Of a stretch of DNA of 64,000 nucleotides, positions 54,773 to 64,000 are shown one piece after another. Position numbers and translations under genes: made by a program. Under the pieces are notes generated by a model. The model worked only from the letters and a program-made list of their open reading frames with translations. It ran no database searches and was not told the DNA's origin. Location: contig NC_088916.1 in the NCBI RefSeq assembly GCF_963576675.1, forward strand, positions 21,737,501-21,801,500. The letters run 5' to 3'. The first letter of the stretch is position 1, and the number at the start of each line of letters is the position of its first letter. Origin of the DNA: Euphorbia lathyris (lineage: Eukaryota > Streptophyta > Magnoliopsida > Malpighiales > Euphorbiaceae).

Positions 54773-57700
54773 TTACTTAGATGAAATAGTCCTAAAACCA
54801 AGACATATAATAGCTACAATCGTCAATAAGACGACAAGCATGCTGCGGAATTGTAGCTTGTCCACAACACCCCAAAAATTGAAGGTTCCTCTGGTCCAAT
54901 CTTGCTTTTTCATTGATTCCAAGGCGATCCCATTCTCCGCCTTTTTCTGCATTTGGTTTTTTCGCCTCCTTAATAACCACCCTATCAAATTTCTCTTATC
55001 TCCATCTTCTAGCAGGATATCATTCTGCGAAGAGACACTTTTGTGGAGAGCATTCTTGCCTCCGCAATTCTCTGGTCCACAGGCACAGGGCTCTGCCTCT
55101 GGCTCTCTTGAACTTGCACAACTCTCACAGGTATCAGAACAGGGAGAACAATCATCTAGACTTGTTTTTCTGTTATTGGAAAGTGTTTTCTCATCCACTT
55201 GGTTGAGACTCTCGATCACTTCTCCAAAAACTGACCACCTTCCAACCGAAGTTATCTTAACAATAGCTGCAGTACCCAGCATGCTTTCTGGACCAATCAC
55301 AAGCACCTGAACATATCCCTTTGTATGGCCAACCTTGCAAAAACAAAGGAAATATACCGATTAATTTCAGGTCCTGTCATCCCCAAGTTTAGTTCCTTAA
55401 CTTCATTTCGTAACAAATACATACTCAAATTTTACCGAAGTCTAATAGAAAGTCCAATTTTGACAAAAACCTTTAAAATACCCAAGGATATGTAAATTTG
55501 TACAACTTTGACATCACATTGGAACGATTTATAAGCCTTGTAAACAAAGGCTTAATTCATCCTAAAAGGTACATGAAAGGAGGAAGATTGTCTCACGTAT
55601 ATAAGGAGACATAGCTCCCTAATTAAACAGTGTGGGATATCTAACAGAACATCATCGAACTATTATCTTATTTAGCAGGATGACAAACTGGGATTAACAG
55701 AACGAATTCACTATATGAATCGAAAGGCAGTAAAGAGTTTGAAGTTCACATGTTCCACAGACTCACCAGATGTATTCCATCAGTTGCTATTTCTGTTATC
55801 CATATTTTTTCAACTCTTCCCTCCATTCCATTATTTGGAGTAAAAGCTTCAAAAACCGAAGTCAATTCCCGGCTACGTTTTTTCACCATGTTACTTGGGA
55901 CCTTCTTCATCCTTGCAGCAGGTGTCCCTATATGCAGATGATAACAAAGTAAGAAATATATGCTATTGCAGAATAGGATAACTCAGTCGTTTAAAAAAAA
56001 TGCTACACCTAGCATATTACCAATCATGTATCATGCAATAAGTGTTCAATAATCAGTTTGAAGGAAAAAAAAAAGAAAAAAAAAACTAAATCATGACAAA
56101 CCACAGAATCGTCACAAACTCGAAAAGTTTCTCCTGCTGTCAACAAATTCAGACTATATACAACACCTATATAACATATAACCTTCAGAAGCAAACTTTT
56201 TCCTTCGAGTTAAAAAGATGCAGGCTTAAAAGTTCCATTCTCTCTCCGACTTCCACTTTTTCCATCACAAGAAATCATAAAACAAGGCCAAATTCATTTT
56301 TCAGCCCTGAATTTTAAAGGGTCAATTACATGAATATCATACTTAAGTACAAAATTACAACTAAGTCATATCACCAAACTTAATTCTTAATATGTCATTA
56401 TTTTCTATATATTATGATTTTACACCCTAATTTAAAAATTCTAGACTTCAATTCATGAATCATAAACCCTAGAAAATATATTCTAGACTCCTAATTTATA
56501 AATTTCAATCCTTAAAATATATTAAAAGTACTGATTTTACTAGTTTGATATAATCTAAAATTATGACTTAACATAGATGTAAATAGTTTCTCAAAAATGA
56601 ATTTCTGTGTAATTTTCCCAAATTTTTTTGAATTTATTCTATGGATTCCGTCAACTTGCAACTTTATTTTTGTTCTGCAAAGTCTTTCAATTTCAATTTT
56701 ACCTAGAGCCCGACAGAACAAAATGAATGACTATAAAAGGGCGGCCCGGTGCACTACGCATCCCCACTGAGCAAGGGTCCGGGGAGGGGTCCCACCACAA
56801 GGGTGTACTGGGGGCAAGCCTTCCCCTGCCAATTTATTTGGCAAGAGGCCGCTCCTAAGACTCGAATATAGAGAGGAGAGACAGCCAAACTCCAGGTGGC
56901 CTCAATTTTATTTTGCATAGGACCCAATAATCCAATCTACTGCACTAAAATGGCTTAGTTGGGTATGTAAATATATCCAAAAGGGGAGCCCAGTTGACCT
57001 GTAAACACTTTCTATTATAAGAAATACAATAAATGAGTTCTATATCAGAATTCTTGTGCCCCATCCAGAATTGCCTAGCATAATGAAAAATACAGGATGC
57101 TTAGTTTCTTCTTGCCCACAAATAACAGTGCACATCTCAAAAACGAAGAAGATAACTTATGATAATAGTGCACAATTAATAAAACAGGGAACAAAAAGAA
57201 AAAATTGGCACTTGATCGGTCTGATGCTAATAGATCTATCTTATGTCATGTAAAATGTAATTATGATAGTCATGAGCTTTGATCCATTTGTTCTTGTTGT
57301 AGATTGAAACTACTGATTAAGCCAAATGAGGGTTGGGTTATGTGGAAAGGAAGAACTGATAAAGGGAGGAACAAGGAGAGATGTGGTTGATAAAACATGC
57401 ACTAATATCACATATCTATGGGTATAAAATATCAACAGCATACCTGGTCTAGGATAAAACTGTGATATATGAACTTGAGGAAACTTATACTCATTAACAA
57501 GGCTGACAGTCTGAGCAAAATCATCATCTGTTTCGCCTGAAAAACACAACAGATCTGTTTCAGAAACTATACAACTACACGTCACAATATTTTTACCAAA
57601 GAAAATGTCACAAGTAAATGCTCCAAGTTTTTGCTATTTCCTAAAAATGTCCAACTAATGTCTATATCAATTATAGATAATAAAAACAGAAGAATGATTG

Positions 57701-60700
57701 AAGCTTCTATCTCAACAACATATATTAATGATAATTTGATTTCTATCATAATTGCAAGAAGCTCCCCACTTTGAGAGGATCTGAGAGGGAATATCTATTG
57801 GGGAAAAGGTTCCTTTCTCCCATAATTTCAATATTTCCTAATGGTCGAAACTTTTTCCACCTTAAAAACACAATTTCCAGTGTTCCCTTTAAGAGAACCA
57901 ATATAATAAATGCTTAGAGCCGTAGTGATTTAAAAATTAAAGACTTCAAAGCAAAAAGAGTTTCAACCGCAAACTAACCTGGGAATCCACATATTATGTC
58001 AGTAGCAATTTGCATCCCTGGAACTAGTTCGGTCAAGGTATCAACCACTTTTCTGAAGTCGCTAACAGTGTACTCTCGATTCATTGCCTAGAATAACAAG
58101 AACATTCATAATGTCATATGTTAAGCTCAATATGTCATGGGTTTTCCAGGCAGCAACCTTAAGAAGTAAATATTACATTGGAATTTCTTGAGGTAGGGGA
58201 ATGAGGAATAAGGGAAGGCCAAGTTTACAAGGGATTTGGACTTACTTTCAAAACAGAATCACTCCCAGATTGCACTGGCACATGTAGAAAGGTATATACA
58301 CATGGATGACACAAAACTTCTGCTATCTCTTTTAAGTGCTGAAGAATGAAAGGAGGATTTGTCATCCCAATTCGAAGCATTGTGCTTGCATTAGCAGGAA
58401 GTTCAGAAACAATAGCATTCAGTAGAGTAGGAAGATTTGCACCAATGTCACGACCTACAAGAATTTGTAGAAAAATGGAGTTAAGCAGTAATATTATACT
58501 GCCTTATTTTTCTTGAGGAATCATAAAAGTTATTTTAGGATGTCAGAAATAAAATTTATCTGCCAAGCACCAATACGACTTACATAGAAAGACATGAGCA
58601 CGGTGAACAAAAGCATTTGTTCTTGTCTTCCATCTTGCTAGGTAATGATAGTTTACTTATTAGTCTAATATTGTATCTCAGAATTTATCCATACATTAAA
58701 AAAACTACAGTTCCTATTAAATTATGAAATATGTGTAAAAGTAGAATTTTTCATTTTTTACGAATACTTGTAAGATGTCTACTCAGAGCTCTGAGATTCC
58801 TTTAACAAAAAAAGCCCTTGACAGGCAATATCTCTTTACAGTACACAGTTAAATCAGCATAAAGCAAACACCATTTACAATGATCTTATTACCATATGCT
58901 CCAGTATCTTCACTGCTCAACCATATTTCTTTTACTCCATCAGCTACAACTGTTCGTACACGCCCTACCTGCAAAAGTAGACTTCAATAAAAGAGAACCA
59001 AATAGCAAAAGTATTAGTCATTACTGCCACAAACTTACAAGGCTATCTATATTGTAGCTCCCAAGATGACCACGGGCATGCTTCGTCTTGCAGTAAGTGC
59101 AAGCCCCCAAACAACCAACATTGATTGGAAGAATCTCAACAAACTTGTTTTTGCGAACCTGTTGGAAAACCAAGTATAGTACATAATTAATTCTTGAAGC
59201 TCTAAAACTAGCTGGTAATTCAAATCGTGGATTAAAAAGTAAACTTCTTGAGCAGAGACAAAGAGAGATTATTTTTCTGACAGCTACGGAATTCCCCAAT
59301 CAAAACAAAAAATGTTAATGTCATTGCATAGAATCTAGAATTTCCGTTTGCACCTTTGGAAGGTCAAGTGCTGGCAATTTCTTGCGGATTAGAAGTCTCA
59401 CTTCATGACCTTTTAAGGTCTCTTCTACTACTTCAACTACACGGTCTATTTGTTGAACTCCAACTATACTGACTCCTTCTAGTTCTTTCAAATTTCGACT
59501 ACCTTGAGGCACACAACCAGCAACCACGAGGGGCTTTTTTGCACTTTTACCTTTTGCTATTAGAGTGTCCATTGCAGATTGACTTGGAGACTTCACCGTA
59601 CATCTGGACCCAAAAAAAAAAAAAAAGGTTTATCAACAGTGTGCGACTAAAAACATAAAATTCAACAGCACAAACACAGTAAAAATGAAACGCAAAACTA
59701 GTTTAATGTTTTTCTCTAAAAAGGAAAAAAAGGATTAGCAGCAAACATATACCACTACAAGTCTACCAAAATCTTGAAGAGCCCTTGTAGACTGCTATTT
59801 CCATGTATGCCAGCAAAATGGATAAACACCTAGCCTAAAAGTTTTAAACCCATGCTATTAGTAATAGCCCACTAAAATGCATATACTAGTTTTGGCAGTG
59901 GTAGAGGGGTATAACAACCTTCCAATCTCTTCTACATTAAATTTTCACCAAATCGAGTCATAACTTGGTTAAAGATAGCAACACAGTTAGTATGGCTGAA
60001 TAAATTCCTAAACACTGAATTTTCACATCCAGGATACCATATGAGACCTCACATGTGGTAGACCATTACCCTCTTATGATTATGTAACAGCCAACTTGAG
60101 AGGGTGGCTTGGACCTCATCTTTGAGGCCCAGAAGCTTAGACTTTTCAAATATTATATGGGATCATATCCAATTTTAACTTTCCTATAGAAAATCAATGC
60201 TGATACATGAAAGCGATGAAATGGGTGAGACTGGAAAACACAATTCCACTAAATTCTGCATCAAACCATGAATTAGAACAACTAACATGAAGCAACAATA
60301 GAAGAGTGTTACACAGAACAAGATGATGTCCCACTAACTGGATGAAATATCACAATGTTACAATAGTAAGAAAATATAATAGAAAAAAAAGAGAGAAAAA
60401 GAATGATAGCTCACGTATTGATCAACCATAGGTCTCCATCCTCAGGAATGTCAGTTAATGCATAACCAAATGATGAAAGCTGACCAGCCATGTATTCACT
60501 GTCACTCTGCCACAATTTTCAGTTTATGATAAGCATGACCGGATTGAAATAACATCTCATATATCATTAAATTGCCTAAACTCAATAGAAAACGGAAAAG
60601 CAAGAAGCAGGAGATGGTTAAACTACCAAACATGATATCAATCCGTCAATTCATGGTTATAAATAAAAACAATGTTTACTGTAGCAGAACAAGCAAATCC

Positions 60701-61805
60701 TTACAAGCATAGAATGACGCGCATACCAAATATTGATAATTAAATTTTGTATCTATTTTTTTCAATTTCCACGCCTTCTGTTCATAAGGCGCGTGTCTAG
60801 GCTCCAAGAGCCCCTAGCGCCTTAGTACGCCTTGCACCTTTAATAACTATGCAATTTAGTCACATTTTAAAAATGTTAATGCCTTTAAAAAATTCTGTGT
60901 TGTTTTCAAAATAAAAAGAGCTGGTTGAAAAATCCCATTCTGCAGCAGGAAGTGGCTGTAATAAATTTGAAACTCATAAACAAAATCCACCAAATAAGAT
61001 GTTGGGAAAATATTGCCTAATAGTTTTACAGTCCTCTATATATAATATTTCCTCAACAGCAATGTTAGTTTGTGTTTTACCAATTTGTGAAAGGAATTAT
61101 TATTCCATATTTCTGTGTTACTGAGGCCAAAGAAAAATGACTCTTCGTAGTTTTTACTATCAGTTTCTTCGTCCGAGCGGTTCATGGTTTCTTATCCATT
61201 TTGCCTCTCAATGTTTGACAGTTTGTGCATTTCTAGCTCCAATGAAGAACCCAATCAGAGCATGTCTTTCCTAAACTTTTAGCTTGCCATAGCTATTAAA
61301 ATATCAACACTCATAAACAGAACAATCTTCATAAGTAATTGAAGAAAAAATAAATAGATTCTAATATATCAACATCAGACTAATATATCAACATCAGACT
61401 AACAAATTATCCGTATTCCATACCTTGATTAATGCAATTAAGAATAAGAGTCATCACCAAACACTTCAAATCATAACTCAACAAATAGTAAATGAAAGAG
61501 AAACAACTTGCCTGATTATGTGAGCATCCAAAGGTCTTGATATATATAGTCTGAATCCAAAAAAAAATTGGAAAAGATTAAGACTAAAATGTACATATAC
61601 AAATACTTGTAAAACGTCCAAGTAAAAGAAATACCTGAGTGCCTGGAACTTTAGGGGAAAAGGGGGTTTGAGCAAGCTTAGAGGCATTGAGATTGTGTTT
61701 GTTCTTATTCTTGCTAGGGTTAACTCCAACAGTATTCAGTGGCAATCGAAATCCAGGAGGAGCTCCACTTCCACCCCCAACCAGTAAATCTTCAATGTCC
61801 TCCAT
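54773..61805 (-). CDS. CDKAL1: Threonylcarbamoyladenosine tRNA methylthiotransferase, CDKAL1 type
   Basis: Eleven exons on the minus strand: 61805-61635, 61550-61512, 60506-60415, 59603-59354, 59158-59039, 58968-58893, 58454-58246, 58087-57979, 57536-57444, 55927-55767, 55333-54773; 1881 nt, 626 residues. All junctions keep frame. The family converts t6A37 to ms2t6A37 in tRNA-Lys, using radical SAM chemistry and two Fe-S clusters. The N-terminal MTTase domain has cysteines in FGCSHNQ, NTCTVK and AGCVPQG; the radical SAM core has CLGACTYC (CxxxCxxC) in exon 5; a TRAM domain spans exons 10-11. The tail has a Cys-rich stretch and a final hydrophobic segment ([15 protein letters not shown]), so it is probably ER tail-anchored like its animal counterpart. 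Intron 2 has a GC donor. Start MEDIEDLL was chosen; an in-frame ATG at 61928 is upstream. Confidence 0.95.
56312..56630 (-). repeat. AT-rich MITE-like repeat, family A, copy 3 (in intron 9 of CDKAL1)
   Basis: On the minus strand it starts GGGAAAATTACACAGAAATT and ends TAATTGACCC, giving terminal repeats GGGNNAATTAC. Blocks match the copies at 11279 and 12243. It lies inside the 1.5-kb intron 9 of the methylthiotransferase gene. Confidence 0.65.
56736..56870 (+). mobile_element. Au-like SINE (in intron 9 of CDKAL1)
   Basis: The sequence GGGCGGCCCGGTGCACTACG followed by GGGTCCGGGGAGGGGTCC, CCTTCCCCTGCC, GCAAGAGGCCG and GACTCGAA matches the order of the Au SINE of plants as I know it. The 3' end is degraded. 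It is markedly GC-rich beside its AT-rich flanks. It sits antisense to the host gene. Confidence 0.75.
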
Positions 61806-61929
61806 TATCGTTAGCTTCAAAAGTAAAGAGCTGCAGCCCGCCGGACGGAAGGAGGAAAGCGAGAGGCGAGAGTGACCTTTGAGTCTTGAACCCAGGACAA
61901 AGGACCGTGAAAGCTTGAGCCTTGACACA

Positions 61930-63381
61930 GATTAGGCCTACTACTAGAAGAGCCCAATTCTTCTAGGGCTGGTTTTCTCAAGCTACGGTGTTAAAATCTT
62001 GTTGTGTTTGGTTAACCAGTTTATTAGCACAATTGTTTTTAAATCTAATTGAATCTATTTTTGAAGCAAAATAAAATTAATTCATAGAACTTATATTAAA
62101 TTCACTTTCTAATATAACTTAAAATAAATTAGTCGAAGACCCACGCATTACGCTGGAAAATATTACCGTTTGACTAACTGTTTTTTACTTTATTTTTTTT
62201 AACAAAACATAACATTATTCAATGGTAATAGATAAATTTTTTATATTCTTATTATGATAATTATATCTGGTATGTCTTTATCCTGATGTCAACCTAGTTG
62301 CGAGAGGTGGGTGGTCGGTGATAAATAACCTATTTCGACTTAAAAAAGTCATGCATTATTATTATATAGTTTATTATATGCATTTTAATTTTTTTTTTGA
62401 CAAGATATTCATTTTAATTTAATTTGATATAAATTTGAGAAGAAATATATAAAGTACATAATTTCATATCAATCATCTAATAGTAAAAATACATAAGGTT
62501 ACTTTGTTACTTTGTACCATAGAATTCACTAATTATATATTTAGAAGATGATAAATTAGAATCATTATATGGTATCAATTAGAATTTCCTAACGTCGGAT
62601 AAAGTTAACATATTAGTATATGTTTAAAAAAAGTTTATATATTTTATTTAAAAATAAAAATAACGATTAAGAAATATGATTGATTATAGTATAAATTAAG
62701 ATAACTAAAAGGTATATAATATTTTGCAAAAAAAAAATATAATTTTTATTTTTCACACGCCATCAAAATTAACTATCAAATTATAAAGTACAGTAACTAT
62801 TCCTTCAAAAAAAAAAGTATAGTAACTACAAAGATGTCATGTGTCAAAACTGAAGTTAGACTTAAAAAATTAAATTAATAATAATCGGTTAAAATTAAAA
62901 TGTAGGATCTAACCTAAAGATATAAATTCGAAGCATCTAAAATTCCTAATTATATCATATGTCTCATGAAAATAACTATTACTTACTGCAATTTTTTCCA
63001 TCTCCATGGACAATTTCCTTCTATACCTAAATTAAGAAAACTTAAAAAAAATTAATTGATGATCCAAATAACTTATCCATCTAATCTAATCAAAACACAC
63101 AAAGAGGAATGATTTACATAAAAGACGAGTAAATTTATAAATATTAGTCAACTTGAATTTAAATAAAAAATTGACAGGAAAATAATCTGCAAAAGGGCTA
63201 CCTCAAATTGGGATGAAGCAAACGATGCAAAAAAGCTATGTACCAGAGCATATAATTAAGAGAATGTGTATTTGATTTTGATGGTGGAAAGCAATGCTTC
63301 AACGTCATGGATATAGTCCTGGTGAAATCAAAATAACTCAAATCGAATTAGAATGAATTGGTAGAACAAAATTATAGGCAA

Positions 63382-63382
<1 letters not shown>
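61930..63382. other. Upstream region of CDKAL1 and AT-rich spacer
   Basis: The methylthiotransferase promoter should lie at 61930-62160; the palindrome-like AGAAGAGCCCAATTCTTCT at 61947-61965 is the only clear feature. Beyond it the DNA is AT-rich, with no ORF of note and no repeat I recognise. Confidence 0.45.

Positions 63383-63415
<33 letters not shown>
63383..63415 (+). repeat. AT microsatellite
   Basis: About 15 AT dinucleotides in a row. Confidence 0.95.
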
Positions 63416-63416
<1 letters not shown>

Positions 63417-63419
<3 letters not shown>

Positions 63420-64000
63420 TCAGATGTGACACATTCCTTATGGTGTGACAAGGCTTATTATGTGACAACAGTGGCTTTTTAGTAATTGTGTAAAAAACGG
63501 AGGGGTATATTTGTAATTTTACGTGCTTAGTATAAATAGTTATTAAGTTAGGGGTATATTTGTAATCTCCTATATTTTTCTCGTTCTTTCTTCTCTGGTG
63601 ATTCTCTGATATTTCTCTCTTTTTTCCGTTAGCGCCGTTTCATTTTCGATCGTTTTTTTATTGATTTTTTGGTTCGATTTCTTTGTTTCGTCTCCCATTT
63701 TGTGTTTTTTTGAAGATATCGGTGAGTTCCTGTATGTTTTCGTGTTTGTTTTCATCGTATTTATGTTTGTTGTTTGTTCATTTCCCTTCGTTTTTTTGTT
63801 GAATATTTTGTTCCATTTATGGCTCTGATTTCCTATATTTTTTACTTTATCGGTAGGTTCGGCTCTCTTTTTGTGTATTTTTGAAGATATCGGTGAGTTA
63901 CTCTGTGTTTTCTTTGTTCATTTTAGATATAATATCGGTGAGTTACTCTGTGTTTTCTTTGTTCATTTTAGATATTGTGTTATGCATGTTCTTAGTTTTT
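63417..64000 (+). other. Promoter-like segment with tandem duplications
   Basis: GGGGTATATTTGTAAT occurs at 63502-63517 and again at 63551-63566. Between them is TATAAATAG (63531-63539), then a CT-rich leader. ATATCGGTGAGTT, which resembles a plant 5' splice site, occurs three times (about 63716, 63887, 63932); the last two are part of a 45-bp tandem repeat (63887-63931, 63932-63975). It may be the promoter and first exon-intron of a gene, or of a transposon, going beyond the window. No ORF supports either. Confidence 0.4.

Overview
The window is nuclear DNA from a flowering plant, most likely a eudicot: AT-rich spacers, plant LTR-retrotransposon lineages, intron-containing genes with GT-AG borders, and two recognisable host genes of plant type. 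I cannot name the species. About two thirds of the window is transposon sequence, and the host genes lie in the right-hand 13 kb.

Layout. (1) 1-10244: the internal part and 3' LTR of a Sirevirus-type Ty1/copia element, with gag, a decayed pol, a second long ORF after pol and three polypurine tracts; its 5' LTR lies outside the window except for the last 8 bases. (2) 10245-16166: AT-rich spacer holding several small inverted-repeat elements, one with a perfect 9-bp target duplication. (3) 16172-26108: a complete Ty3/gypsy element of the Tat lineage (476-bp LTRs, 7 differences, perfect ATATT target duplication) with gag, pol with a second RNase H, and a multi-exon gene on the opposite strand. 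(4) 26114-33389: spacer with copia LTR relics, a hAT-like foldback element with an 8-bp target duplication, and more MITEs. (5) 33395-44118: an older Ty3/gypsy element (CAAAT target duplication) split inside integrase by a younger Ty1/copia element (38045-42410). Its LTRs carry a regular array of paired palindromic motifs. (6) 44124-50999: MITEs, an LTR-like repeat and a 5'-truncated LINE. (7) 51194-54274 (+): an intronless gene for a multiple C2 domain and transmembrane region protein (MCTP/FTIP family). (8) 54773-61805 (-): an 11-exon gene for a CDKAL1-type tRNA methylthiotransferase, 626 codons, convergent with the MCTP gene. (9) 61930-64000: AT-rich flank ending in a promoter-like and tandemly repeated segment.

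The retrotransposon reading frames are all broken. Most of the nonsense codons can be read as single C-to-T or G-to-A changes, which fits methylated, silenced DNA. The two host genes read cleanly. The strongest candidates for something not yet described are the paired ACGC-N3-GCGT array with alternating 21- and 52-bp spacing in the LTRs of the 33-44 kb element, the spliced antisense gene of the Tat element, the TATA-like box ahead of the second Sirevirus ORF, and a MITE group with a shared core but different ends.
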